A stretch of 64,000 nucleotides of DNA from NCEH01 sp043195095 (GTDB lineage Bacteria; Pseudomonadota; Alphaproteobacteria; Rhizobiales; Xanthobacteraceae), in the NCBI RefSeq assembly GCF_043195095.1, contig NZ_JBAFWN010000006.1, one strand, 5' to 3'. Under the pieces are notes generated by a model, which did no database searches, was not told the origin of the DNA, and saw only the letters and a program-made list of their open reading frames with translations. Positions 1 through 8,526 of this stretch are shown here, in pieces; the first letter of the stretch is position 1, and every line of letters begins with the position of its first letter. The translations under genes were made by a program, and so were the position numbers.

Positions 1-75
1 CGCGAGACCATTCTCTCCGGGCATGCCGATTGCATGCACTGGCGCAAACCGATCCGACCCCAACGGAAGTTTGAC

Positions 76-1329
76 ATGGCGAATTTGACGATCGACGGCG
101 ACCGCCTCTGGGCCGCGCTGATGGAGACCGCCCGTTTCGGCGGCACCGAGAAGGGCGGCATCAACCGCCTCACCCTGACCGAGGAGGACCGCCAGGTCCG
201 CGACTGGTTCAAGGACGCCTGCATCGCCGCCGGCTGCACCGTTTCCGTGGACGAGGCCGGCAATATGTTCGCCCGCCGGCCCGGCCGCGATAATTCCCTG
301 CCGCCCATCTGCATCGGCTCCCACCTGGACACCCAGCCCACCGGCGGCAAGTTCGACGGCGTGCTGGGCGTGCTGGCGGGGCTCGAAGTGCTGCGCGCGC
401 TCCAGGCCAGCGGCTATGAGACGTTGGCGCCGATCGAGGTGATCAACTGGACCAATGAGGAAGGCTCCCGCTTCGCCCCCGCCATGCTGGCGTCCGGTGG
501 CTTTTCCGGGGTGTTCGAGAAGCAATATGTGATGGACCAGCGCGACCGCGAGGGCATCCGCTTCGGCGATGCGCTGGATGCCATCGGCTATCGTGGCGAC
601 AAGCCACTCGGCGGCCATCCCATGTCGGCCATGTTCGAATTGCACATCGAGCAGGGGCCGATCCTGGAGGCCGAGGGCAAGACCATCGGCGTCGTCACCG
701 GCGTGCAGGGCATCCGCTGGTACGAGGCGACGATCACTGGGGTCGATTCCCACGCCGGCACCACGCCCATGGCGCGACGCAAGGATGCGCTGCTGGGCGC
801 CGCCAAAGTGGTGGAGATCGTCAATGCGGTGGGCCTTGCCCATCCCCCGCTCGCGGTGGCGACGGTTGGGCTGATGGAAGTGACGCCCAATTCGCGCAAT
901 GTCATTCCCGGCGAAGTCTTCCTCACCATCGAGATGCGCCACCCCGACCAGGGGGTGCTCGACACCATGCATGGCGAGCTGTGCGCGCAGATCGAGGCGG
1001 CGATTTCCGCGCTGGGCCTGACCTTGCAACTCGACTGCATCCTGAACGCGCCGCCGGTGCATTTCGACGAGACCCTGGTCTCCACCATCCGCGCGGCGGC
1101 GGAGACGCTCGGCTACGGGCATCGCGACATCGTCTCGGGCGCCGGGCACGACGCCGCCTATGTGGCCCGCGTGGCGCCGGCCACCATGGTGTTCGTGCCC
1201 TGCAAGGACGGCATCAGCCACAATGAGGCGGAAGACACCTCCCCCGCCGATTGCGCCGCCGGCGCGGCCGTGCTGCTGAACGCGGTGCTCGCCTTCGACG
1301 CGAAGCTGGAGGCGCAGGCGAAGGGATAA
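76..1329 (+). CDS. M20-family Zn hydrolase (N-carbamoyl-amino-acid / allantoate amidohydrolase type)
   Basis: A 417-residue amidohydrolase of the M20/hydantoinase-carbamoylase group, a cytosolic two-metal enzyme that typically cleaves N-carbamoyl-L-amino acids, ureidoglycolate or allantoate. The family signatures are visible: the GSHLDTQPTGGKFDG metal motif near residue 84, NWTNEEGSRF near 124, ELHIEQGPILE near 190, and GAGHDAAYVA near 363. Start chosen at the ATG giving MANLTIDG, preceded by a purine-rich stretch; an upstream in-frame ATG at 34 would add 14 residues that do not look like family sequence. It is convergent with the 6-phosphogluconate dehydratase gene. The exact substrate cannot be read from sequence. 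Given the sarcosine-directed enzymes elsewhere in the window, an N-carbamoyl amino acid is an attractive but unproven substrate. Confidence 0.85.
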   Translation: MANLTIDGDRLWAALMETARFGGTEKGGINRLTLTEEDRQVRDWFKDACIAAGCTVSVDEAGNMFARRPGRDNSLPPICIGSHLDTQPTGGKFDGVLGVLAGLEVLRALQASGYETLAPIEVINWTNEEGSRFAPAMLASGGFSGVFEKQYVMDQRDREGIRFGDALDAIGYRGDKPLGGHPMSAMFELHIEQGPILEAEGKTIGVVTGVQGIRWYEATITGVDSHAGTTPMARRKDALLGAAKVVEIVNAVGLAHPPLAVATVGLMEVTPNSRNVIPGEVFLTIEMRHPDQGVLDTMHGELCAQIEAAISALGLTLQLDCILNAPPVHFDETLVSTIRAAAETLGYGHRDIVSGAGHDAAYVARVAPATMVFVPCKDGISHNEAEDTSPADCAAGAAVLLNAVLAFDAKLEAQAKG

Positions 1330-1354
1330 ATCGCTGGTCCGTGGGCGAAATGCG

Positions 1355-1390
1355 TTCGTCGCCGAAGTCTGCATGGAATTCGGCGACGAA
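1355..1390. repeat. Perfect 12-bp inverted repeat (strong hairpin)
   Basis: Arms TTCGTCGCCGAA (1355-1366) and TTCGGCGACGAA (1379-1390) are exact reverse complements separated by 12 nt. It lies in the convergent gap between the M20 hydrolase and edd. There is no T-run on either side, so it is not a textbook intrinsic terminator. It could still end transcripts from either side or be a protein-binding site; parS lies 68 bp away. Confidence 0.7.
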
Positions 1391-1458
1391 ATTCACGTAA
1401 ATCGAGCGTCATCGCAGGTTTCATTCACGGGAATCCGGTGTTCGTCCGTGGCTCTGGG

Positions 1459-1474
1459 TGTTTCACGTGAAACA
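1459..1474. other. parS: parS chromosome-partitioning site
   Basis: TGTTTCACGTGAAACA, a perfect 16-bp palindrome identical to the ParB-binding consensus known across bacterial chromosomes. It is intergenic, between the convergent M20 hydrolase and edd genes, as most parS sites are. Known parS sites cluster around oriC on the primary chromosome, so this argues for an origin-proximal location. The parA/parB genes are not in the window. Confidence 0.85.
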
Positions 1475-1510
1475 TCTCGGACGCGAAACCTTTGCAATGC
1501 CTTGGTTTCG

Positions 1511-3352
1511 TCAGGCCGCGGTGAGCGAAAAGATGCTCGCCCCGGTATCCGCCGTCCCAACCGCATTTCGGAACGGCGCGAACAATTCCCGGCCCACATT
1601 GACGTGGGAGGCGGAAAGGTCCTCCTCCGCCTGAGCGCGGGCGGCCCATTCGTCCGCATCCACCAGCACGGTGAGATGCCCGGCGACCCCGTCGACGCGC
1701 ACCAGGTCGCCATCGCGGATCTTGCCGATCGGCCCGCCGGCCGCCGCCTCCGGCGTCACGTGGATGGCCGAGGGCACCTTGCCCGAGGCGCCGGACATGC
1801 GCCCGTCAGTCACCAGCGCCACCTTCTGCCCGCGATCCTGCAACACGCCGAGCGGCGGCAGCAGCTTGTGCAATTCCGGCATGCCGTTGGCCTTGGGCCC
1901 CTGGAAGCGCACCACGGCGACGAAATCCCCCGTGAGGCTACCGGCCTTGAACGCCGCCTGCAGCGCCTCCTGGGAATGGAACACGCGGGCCGGCGCCTCG
2001 ATGACGTGCCGCTCCGGCGCCACCGCCGAGGTCTTGATGACCGCGCGCCCGAGATTACCGTCCAGCACCTTCAGCCCCCCGGTGGGCTGGAAGGCGCCGG
2101 CAACCGGGCGAAGCACCGCCTCGTCGCCACTTGCCGCAGTCGCGTCGCGCCAAATCAGGGCGCCGTTTTCGTCCAGGCCCGGCTCGGCCGTATAGCCGGA
2201 AAGCCCGGTGCCCCACACGGTCTCCACATCCTCGTGCAGAAGTCCGGCGGAGAGCAGTTCGCGGATGACGAAGCCCATGCCGCCGGCGGCATGGAAATGG
2301 TTCACGTCCGCCTTGCCGTTGGGATAGACGCGGGTGAGCAGCGGCACCACGTCCGCGAGATCGGAAAAGTCGTTCCAGGTCAGCACGATGCCCGCTGCCG
2401 CCGCCATGGCGACGATATGGAGCGTGTGGTTGGTGGAGCCGCCGGTGGCATGGAGGCCGACCACGCCGTTCACGAACGCCTTCTCGTCCAGCATCCGTCC
2501 GAGCGGGGTGTAGTGATTGCCGAGCGCGCTATTGGCGAGCGCCCGCTTGGTGCCCTCCCGCGTCAGCGCGTCGCGCAGCGGCGTGTTAGGATTGACGAAG
2601 GAGGCGCCGGGCAAATGCACGCCCATGATCTCCATCATCATCTGGTTGGTGTTGGCGGTGCCGTAGAAGGTGCAGGTGCCGGGGCCATGGTAGGACTTGG
2701 ACTCCGCCTCCAGAAGCGCGTCGCGGCCGATCTTTCCTTCCGCGAACAATTGGCGGATGCGGGATTTCTCGTCATTCGGCAGGCCCGAGGTCATGGGACC
2801 GCTCGGGATGAACACCGCCGGCAGGTGGCCGAACGAGAGCGCGCCGATGATCAGGCCCGGCACGATCTTGTCGCAGATGCCGAGGAACACGGCGGCATCG
2901 AAGGTCTGGTGCGAGAGCGCCACTGCGGTGGAGAGGGCGATCACCTCGCGGGAGAACAGGGACAGTTCCATGCCCGCTTCGCCCTGGGTGACGCCGTCGC
3001 ACATGGCCGGCACCCCGCCCGCCACCTGCGCCACCCCGCCCACGTCGCGGGCGGCTTCCCGGATGAGCTCGGGGAAGCGCTCATAGGGCTGGTGGGCGCT
3101 GAGCATGTCGTTATAGGCGGTCACAATCGCGAGATTTCCGCCCTCGCCGGTGCGCAGCTCGGCCTTGTCGCCGGGCAGGCAGGCGGCAAATCCATGGGCC
3201 TGGTTGGCGCATCCGAGCGCCCGGCGGCGGGGGCCGGCCTCTCCGGCGGCGGCGATACGGTCCAGATAGCGCCCGCGGCTGTCGCGGCTGCGCTCAACAA
3301 TGCGCTGCGTCACCTCGCCGATGCGGGCATTGAGATTGGCTTGGGCGGTCAT
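1511..3352 (-). CDS. edd: Phosphogluconate dehydratase (Entner-Doudoroff)
   Basis: 613 residues, the usual size for Edd of the IlvD/Edd dehydratase family, which converts 6-phosphogluconate to 2-keto-3-deoxy-6-phosphogluconate using a [4Fe-4S] cluster. Cluster-type cysteines appear in the conserved contexts MCDGVTQGEAGMELS, FLGICDKIVPG and GTCTFYGTANTNQ. The start giving MTAQANLN is preceded by a near-perfect AGGAGG site. Longer open frame upstream of it lacks family sequence. The partner aldolase gene eda is not in the window. The gene stands alone, with 146 bp to the divergent dehydrogenase gene. Confidence 0.95.
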   Translation of the reverse strand: MTAQANLNARIGEVTQRIVERSRDSRGRYLDRIAAAGEAGPRRRALGCANQAHGFAACLPGDKAELRTGEGGNLAIVTAYNDMLSAHQPYERFPELIREAARDVGGVAQVAGGVPAMCDGVTQGEAGMELSLFSREVIALSTAVALSHQTFDAAVFLGICDKIVPGLIIGALSFGHLPAVFIPSGPMTSGLPNDEKSRIRQLFAEGKIGRDALLEAESKSYHGPGTCTFYGTANTNQMMMEIMGVHLPGASFVNPNTPLRDALTREGTKRALANSALGNHYTPLGRMLDEKAFVNGVVGLHATGGSTNHTLHIVAMAAAAGIVLTWNDFSDLADVVPLLTRVYPNGKADVNHFHAAGGMGFVIRELLSAGLLHEDVETVWGTGLSGYTAEPGLDENGALIWRDATAASGDEAVLRPVAGAFQPTGGLKVLDGNLGRAVIKTSAVAPERHVIEAPARVFHSQEALQAAFKAGSLTGDFVAVVRFQGPKANGMPELHKLLPPLGVLQDRGQKVALVTDGRMSGASGKVPSAIHVTPEAAAGGPIGKIRDGDLVRVDGVAGHLTVLVDADEWAARAQAEEDLSASHVNVGRELFAPFRNAVGTADTGASIFSLTAA

Positions 3353-3498
3353 GGGGACCTCCTGGCTGGCGGGTGGGGGAAGGGCGGAAAACCGCGACGG
3401 TCCCGGCGCGATCCGATTCAAGGACAGAGATTGCCATTTTAGCCTCGAAGCCGGATCAAGGGCATCCGCAACACATGCGCCCGATAGCGAGCATTTCA

Positions 3499-4470
3499 AT
3501 GACAGAACCCGCCCCCGCCCGCGTCGCCGTCCTCGACGATTACCAGAATGTGGCCGCTGCCATGGCCGATTGGGACACGCTGAAGCCCAATGCCGAAGCG
3601 GTCTTCTTCCACGATCACGTGGCCGACCCGGACCGCCTCGCGGCCCGCCTCCAGCCCTTCGACGCGCTGGTCCTCACGCGCGAGCGTACGCCGGTGGACG
3701 CGGCGCTGATCGCCCGGCTGCCGAACCTCAAGCTCATCACCACCATCGGCCTGTGGAATGCCTCCATTGATATCGCGGCGGCGCAGGCGCGCGGCATCGT
3801 CGTGAGCGGGACCGCCGGCGGCGAGCCCCATGCGACCCCCGCGCTTACCTGGGCGCTGGTGCTGGCGGTCACGCGCGGCCTGCACCTTGAGGCAGCTTCC
3901 GTGCGCGCCGGTGGCTGGCAAGTGGGCCTCGGGATGGATATCGCGGGCAAGACGCTCGGCGTGCTCGGCCTCGGCCGCATCGGCGCGGAGGTGGCGAAGT
4001 TCGGCCAGGCCTTCGGCATGAAGGTCATCGCCTGGAGCCAGAATCTCACCGCCGAGCGGGCGGCCGAGTGCGGCGTGGAGCGGGTGGAGAAGGACGAATT
4101 GTTCGCCCGCGCCGACGTGCTCACCATCCATCTGAAGCTCGGCGCCCGCACCCAGGATCTCGTCGGCGCGGCGGAGCTCGGCCGGATGAAGCCCTCCGCC
4201 TTCCTGGTGAACACCTCGCGCGGGCCGATCGTTTCCGAGCCGGCCCTGGTGGACGCGCTGATGCAGCGGCGGATTGCCGGCGCCGCGCTCGACGTGTTCG
4301 ACACCGAGCCGCTGGCGGTGGATCATCCGTTCCGATTTTTGCCCAATGTGCTGGCGACGCCGCACATCGGCTATGTTACGGAAAACACCTATCGCACGGC
4401 CTTCCCGCAGATCGTCGAAGACATCGCCGCCTGGCAGCGCGGCGCGCCGATCCGCGTGCTGGCGCCCTGA
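3499..4470 (+). CDS. D-isomer-specific 2-hydroxyacid dehydrogenase
   Basis: 323 residues of the D-2-hydroxyacid/phosphoglycerate dehydrogenase family, NAD(P)-dependent reductases of 2-keto acids. The Rossmann glycine motif GVLGLGRIGAEV is near residue 154. The catalytic Arg (VNTSRGPIV), Glu (DVFDTEPL) and His (TPHIGY) triad is present. An upstream ATG at 3475 (MRPIASIS) is possible; the 3499 ATG was chosen because MTEPAPARVAVLDDYQ starts like the family. The ribosome site is weak. It is followed after 82 bp by lhgO, which has its own strong ribosome site, so the two may be co-transcribed for hydroxyacid metabolism. Substrate unknown. Confidence 0.88.
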   Translation: MTEPAPARVAVLDDYQNVAAAMADWDTLKPNAEAVFFHDHVADPDRLAARLQPFDALVLTRERTPVDAALIARLPNLKLITTIGLWNASIDIAAAQARGIVVSGTAGGEPHATPALTWALVLAVTRGLHLEAASVRAGGWQVGLGMDIAGKTLGVLGLGRIGAEVAKFGQAFGMKVIAWSQNLTAERAAECGVERVEKDELFARADVLTIHLKLGARTQDLVGAAELGRMKPSAFLVNTSRGPIVSEPALVDALMQRRIAGAALDVFDTEPLAVDHPFRFLPNVLATPHIGYVTENTYRTAFPQIVEDIAAWQRGAPIRVLAP

Positions 4471-4552
4471 GACACGCCAAAAGCCGGCGGGACACACCGC
4501 CGGAAAAACACGGGCGCTTCGCAGCCCGGACTTGTGGGAGGAAAAGAGCATC

Positions 4553-5752
4553 ATGCTCTATGATTTCATCATCATCGGCGGCGGCATCGTCGGCCTCTCG
4601 ACGGCGCGGGAAATCCTGCGCCGCCAGCCCGGCGCGGGCGTGCTGCTGCTGGAGAAGGAAGGCGGCCTCGCGCGCCACCAGACCGGGCACAACAGCGGCG
4701 TCATCCATGCCGGCATTTATTACGCCCCCGGCAGCTTCAAGGCCGAGCTGTGCCGCGTCGGCGCCCAGGCGACCAAGGATTTCTGCCGCGCCCACAACAT
4801 CGCCTTTGAAACCTGCGGCAAGCTGCTGGTCGCAACCGACGCCGAGGAACTGGCGCGCATGGATGCGCTCTACCAGCGCGCCGCCTCAAACGGCGTGGAA
4901 GTGGAGCGCCTGGACGGCGCCGAGCTGCGGCGGCGCGAACCCAATATCACCGGCATCGGCGCGCTGTTCGTGCCCTCCACGGGCATCGTCGATTACAAGC
5001 AGGTCTGCGCCGCGCTCGCCCGCGAGATCGAGGCCGCCGGAGGCACCATCCTGCTGGGTGCGAAGGTGGATGCGATCCGCGAGGGGGCGGAAGACGTGGA
5101 GGTGCGCAGCGGCGGCGTCACCCATCGCAGCAAGATGCTGGTGGCCTGCGCCGGCTTGCAATCCGACCGCATCGCGCGCCTTGCCGGGCTGAAGGTCACC
5201 CACCGCATCGTGCCGTTCCGGGGGGAATATTATCGCCTGCCGCCGAGCCGCAATGCCATCGTCAAGCACCTGATCTATCCGGTGCCGGACCCCACCTTGC
5301 CGTTCCTCGGCATCCACCTCACCCGCATGATCGACGGCTCGGTAACGGTCGGCCCCAATGCGGTACTGGGCATGGCGCGCGAGGGCTATCCCAAGCTCTC
5401 GGTGAATGCCGCAGACCTTGCGGATACTCTCACCTTTCCCGGCTTCTGGCGCACGCTCGCCAACAATCCGGGCGCCGCGATCAAGGAACTGAAGAACTCC
5501 CTCATGCCCGCGGGCTATCTGGAGCAATGCCGCAAATATTGCCCGGACCTGACCATGGCGGACCTTCAGCCCTATGAAGCCGGCATCCGCGCTCAGGCGG
5601 TGCTCGCCGACGGCACGCTGGTGCACGACTTCCTGTTCGAGCAGACGCCGCGCTCGCTGCATGTCTGCAACGCGCCCTCACCCGCCGCCACCGCCGCCTT
5701 GCCCATCGGCGAGATGATTGCCGACAAGCTCATGGGCGCACGGGCAGCCTGA
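4553..5752 (+). CDS. lhgO: L-2-hydroxyglutarate oxidase
   Basis: 399 residues, an FAD-dependent oxidase of the DAO superfamily close to LhgO/YgaF, which oxidises L-2-hydroxyglutarate to 2-oxoglutarate and feeds electrons to the respiratory chain. The N-terminus carries the FAD-binding IIIGGGIVGLSTA. Family hallmarks HQTGHNSGVIHAGIYY and STGIVDYK follow, and HLTRMIDGSVTVGPNA lies in the second half. Start is set by a strong GGGAGGAAAAG ribosome site about 8 nt upstream. It ends 2 bp before the stop of the convergent ureohydrolase gene. Confidence 0.93.
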   Translation: MLYDFIIIGGGIVGLSTAREILRRQPGAGVLLLEKEGGLARHQTGHNSGVIHAGIYYAPGSFKAELCRVGAQATKDFCRAHNIAFETCGKLLVATDAEELARMDALYQRAASNGVEVERLDGAELRRREPNITGIGALFVPSTGIVDYKQVCAALAREIEAAGGTILLGAKVDAIREGAEDVEVRSGGVTHRSKMLVACAGLQSDRIARLAGLKVTHRIVPFRGEYYRLPPSRNAIVKHLIYPVPDPTLPFLGIHLTRMIDGSVTVGPNAVLGMAREGYPKLSVNAADLADTLTFPGFWRTLANNPGAAIKELKNSLMPAGYLEQCRKYCPDLTMADLQPYEAGIRAQAVLADGTLVHDFLFEQTPRSLHVCNAPSPAATAALPIGEMIADKLMGARAA

Positions 5753-5754
5753 AC

Positions 5755-6711
5755 TCAGCGGCCGCGCTGGTGCAGGATGCGGCCGATGAGATTCAGCAGA
5801 ATCTGGGCGGCGAGGATGGCGGTGACGCCTGCCGGATCATATTCGCGGGCCACCTCCACCAGGTCGACGCCGACGATGGTGCCCCGCTTGGCGAGGCCGT
5901 CCAGCAGCTCCAGCACCTCGTAATAGGCGAAGCCGCCATGGCTGGGCGTGCCGGTGCCCGGCGCGATGGAGGGGTCGAAGCCGTCGATGTCGATGCTCAC
6001 ATAATAGCGCGCGCCCGCCGGGATGCGCGCCAGCACCGCCTCGGTTCCGAGCTTGCGGATCTGCCGCACGCTCAGGATGTCGCTGCCCATGCGGCGGGCA
6101 TCCTCATAGCCCTCGCGCGCGGTGGAGGAGACGTTGCGGATGCCGAGCTGGGTCAGGCCGGTAACGTGGGGTCGCTCGGCGGCGCGGCGCATGGGGCTGC
6201 CGTGGCCGTTGCGCACGCCGTGCCGCTCGTCGACGAAATCCAGATGCGCGTCGAACTGCACCAGATGCACCGGCGCCTCGTCAGAAAAGGCGGCGACGCA
6301 GGGGATGTTGATGGAATGATCGCCGCCGAGCACCACCGGCAGCGCGCCCGCCTTGAGGATCGCCCGCACGCCGGCTTCGATATTGGCGTGGCTCTGGGCG
6401 GTGTCGGTGTGGATCATGTCGGCATCGCCCATGTCCACGATGCGCGCCGCCCCGGCGGGCAGATAGACCACGTCGTCCTCATGGTCATAGGCGCCGGAAT
6501 GGCCGAAGGCGAACAGGGTCGACGCGTCGCGGATCGCCCGCGGGCCCGAGCGGGCGCCGGAGCGCCATTGGGTGCCGAGGTCGAACGGCGCGCCGAGAAT
6601 GGCGACATCGGCCTCCAGCTTGTCCCAATCCAGGCACAGCGGATATTTGCCGAAGGTGCAGATGCCGACGAAGGGCAGATCGAGCCGCCCGCTTTCATAT
6701 CCATGGGCCAT
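5755..6711 (-). CDS. Agmatinase/arginase-family ureohydrolase A
   Basis: 318 residues of the ureohydrolase superfamily, binuclear Mn or Ni enzymes that release urea from guanidino compounds. All six metal ligands are present: H132 (GGDHS), D154/H156/D158 (DAHLD), and D241/D243 (SIDIDGFDP), followed by APGTGTPSHGG. Last gene of the minus-strand operon running from the ABC binding protein at 12667. It starts 10 bp after the stop of a second ureohydrolase gene, with an AAGGAAAA ribosome site. Because a creatininase gene lies in the same operon, creatine or another guanidino acid is a candidate substrate (inference). Agmatine, guanidinobutyrate or guanidine are alternatives. Confidence 0.88.
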   Translation of the reverse strand: MAHGYESGRLDLPFVGICTFGKYPLCLDWDKLEADVAILGAPFDLGTQWRSGARSGPRAIRDASTLFAFGHSGAYDHEDDVVYLPAGAARIVDMGDADMIHTDTAQSHANIEAGVRAILKAGALPVVLGGDHSINIPCVAAFSDEAPVHLVQFDAHLDFVDERHGVRNGHGSPMRRAAERPHVTGLTQLGIRNVSSTAREGYEDARRMGSDILSVRQIRKLGTEAVLARIPAGARYYVSIDIDGFDPSIAPGTGTPSHGGFAYYEVLELLDGLAKRGTIVGVDLVEVAREYDPAGVTAILAAQILLNLIGRILHQRGR

Positions 6712-6721
6712 GGGATTTTCC

Positions 6722-7699
6722 TTAGAGTGTGGCTGCGGCGGCGGGCGCGCCGCGCCGCTCCGCGACCGCATTCGCCAGCACACACAAAAGCTCGAACATG
6801 ATACTGGCGCCCGTCAGGGCCGTGAGGCCGGACGGGTCGAACGGCGGCGACACCTCCACGAGGTCCGCGCCGATCAGATTGAGCCCCGCCAGCGCCCGCA
6901 CCATGTGCTGCGCCTCGCGGGTGGTGAAGCCGCCGATCTCCGGCGTGCCGGTGCCCGGCGCGAAGGAGGGATCGAGGCTGTCGATGTCGAACGTCACATA
7001 GGCCGACTGTTCGCCAAGGATGGCATGGACCTCGTCCATCACGTCCTGCGGCCCGCGCGTGATGAATTCCTCCATGAAGATCATGCGGATGCCGCACGCC
7101 TTGGCGAAATCGAAGTTCGAGGCATCCGAGATCGCCCCGCGCAGGCCGATCTGAACGAAGCGCTTCGGGTCGATCAGCCCCTCCTCGATGGCGCGGCGGA
7201 ACGGCGTGCCGTGGTTGTAGGGATTGCCGCCGAAAAAGCCGTCATAGGTGTCGGAATGGGCGTCGAACTGCACCACGCCCACCGGCCCCTCATGCACCAG
7301 CCCGCGCAGGATGGGCAGCGTCATCAGATGATCGCCGCCGCCCGAAAGCGGCACCGCGCCGGCGGTGCGCACGCCGGCATAGAAATCGCCGACGAGCTTC
7401 AAGGTCTTCATGAGGTCGAGCGGGTCGACCGGCGCGTCGCCGCAATCGGCGATGCGCGCCTGGTCGTAGGGCGAAACGCCGGTGACATGGTGCACCCGGC
7501 GCGTCAGGCTGGACTGGTTGCGCAATTCGCGCGGGCCGTGCCGCGTGCCGGCGCGATTGGTCACGCCGCCGTCGAACGGCACGCCGACAATGGCGATGTC
7601 CACCTCGGCCGGCTCGGCCTGCGGCAGCCGCATGAAGGTGGCGATGCCGGCGAAACGCGGGATGCTGCCGGAATCCGCCGGCTCGAACTTTCCAACCAT
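6722..7699 (-). CDS. Agmatinase-family ureohydrolase B (guanidino-acid hydrolase-like)
   Basis: 325 residues with intact ligands H124 (GGGDH), D146/H148/D150 (DAHSD), D238/D240 (TFDIDSLDP) and the APGTGTPEIGG loop. Compared with its neighbour it keeps motifs typical of guanidinobutyrase/guanidinopropionase (GbuA/GpuA), such as NHGTPFRRAIEEG and PKRFVQIGLRG. It should hydrolyse the guanidinium group of a small guanidino compound to urea and an amine in the cytosol. It is followed after 10 bp by ureohydrolase A and preceded after 42 bp by creatininase. Both paralogues have full metal sites, so this is not an active/inactive subunit pair judging by ligands. Exact substrate is not decided by sequence. 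Confidence 0.88.
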   Translation of the reverse strand: MVGKFEPADSGSIPRFAGIATFMRLPQAEPAEVDIAIVGVPFDGGVTNRAGTRHGPRELRNQSSLTRRVHHVTGVSPYDQARIADCGDAPVDPLDLMKTLKLVGDFYAGVRTAGAVPLSGGGDHLMTLPILRGLVHEGPVGVVQFDAHSDTYDGFFGGNPYNHGTPFRRAIEEGLIDPKRFVQIGLRGAISDASNFDFAKACGIRMIFMEEFITRGPQDVMDEVHAILGEQSAYVTFDIDSLDPSFAPGTGTPEIGGFTTREAQHMVRALAGLNLIGADLVEVSPPFDPSGLTALTGASIMFELLCVLANAVAERRGAPAAAATL

Positions 7700-7741
7700 G
7701 AAAAACCTGCCATCTGGCTCAAGCGGGCTGTGCCCGCGCCG

Positions 7742-8515
7742 TCAGAGATTGAATTCCTTGCGCACGGCGGCGCTGATGCCGGCGACATAATCGTCCATCA
7801 GCCACTGGCCCTTTTCGGCGGCGGAGCCGTGCGCCACGGCGAGCACGCCGGACGCCGGCACGAAGCCTTTCGGCACCGGGTGCATGTCATAGGTGGGGAA
7901 TTGCGCCGGTCCGTCGGACGGCACCTTCTCCATCTCCACCAGTTCCGGGCGCACGAGGAGCATGAGCGAGGTCTCCAGCAGGCTCGCATGCTCCAGGTCG
8001 ATGCCGGGGAAGCCGTCGGGGAACAGGCGCTCCAGCGTCTCGCGCCGGGCAAAATCCCAATATTCCAGGCGCATCAGCTGCATGCCGGTGATGCCGTCGC
8101 GGCGCAGTTCGCGCAGTCCGAGATCCACGCCCTCGACGCCGGGCCACATGTTCTCGTAATGGCCGTTCACCACCACGATGCGCCGCACACCATCGGCACC
8201 GAGGGCGCGGATGACGTCGCGGAGCACCAAAGCGAAGGTGTAGGCATCGAGACTCGTGGTGCCGGGAAAAGCCTCGCCGCCGCCGGAGCGGGGCTGGGAC
8301 TTGTAGCCATAGGGGATCGCCGGCGCGACGATGCCGCCGATCTGCGCCGCCACCCGCGCGCACACGGCGGTGGGCAGCACCACGTCCACGTTCAGCGGCA
8401 GATGCGGGCCGTGCTGCTCGGTGGTGCCGAGGGGAATGAACACCGTCGCCCCGGCGGCGATCTTGGCCTGATATTGCGGCCAGCTCAATTCGGCCATGTA
8501 GACGCTGTCGACCAT
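7742..8515 (-). CDS. crnA: Creatininase (creatinine amidohydrolase)
   Basis: 257 residues, the length of Pseudomonas creatininase, which interconverts creatinine and creatine. The match is extensive. The metal ligands are E33/H35 (GTTEQHGPH), D44 (NVDVVLPTAVC), H119 and E121 (NGHYEN), and H176 (LEHASLLETSLML). The stretches YGYKSQ..SGGG..FPGTTSLD and EYWDF also match. From memory of the P. putida enzyme, a loop tryptophan (W174) is replaced here by Ile172, so activity on creatinine itself should be tested. Start at the ATG giving MVDSVYMAELSW, with GAGGGAA upstream. It lies 11 bp after the SDR gene in one operon with two ureohydrolases. No creatinase (pita-bread) gene is nearby. Confidence 0.85.
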   Translation of the reverse strand: MVDSVYMAELSWPQYQAKIAAGATVFIPLGTTEQHGPHLPLNVDVVLPTAVCARVAAQIGGIVAPAIPYGYKSQPRSGGGEAFPGTTSLDAYTFALVLRDVIRALGADGVRRIVVVNGHYENMWPGVEGVDLGLRELRRDGITGMQLMRLEYWDFARRETLERLFPDGFPGIDLEHASLLETSLMLLVRPELVEMEKVPSDGPAQFPTYDMHPVPKGFVPASGVLAVAHGSAAEKGQWLMDDYVAGISAAVRKEFNL

Positions 8516-8526
8516 CTTATGTTCCC

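Noticed and set aside
34..75. Upstream ATG of the M20 hydrolase
   Set aside because: The extra 14 residues are Arg/Pro-rich and unlike the family; the ATG at 76 gives a normal N-terminus.
1373..3442. A 689-codon plus-strand frame over edd
   Set aside because: Antisense to edd and would swallow the parS site; no domain.
5755..7699. Active/inactive heteromer like the metformin hydrolase pair
   Set aside because: Both paralogues keep all six metal ligands, so the ligand-loss signature of that system is missing, although a heteromer is not excluded.
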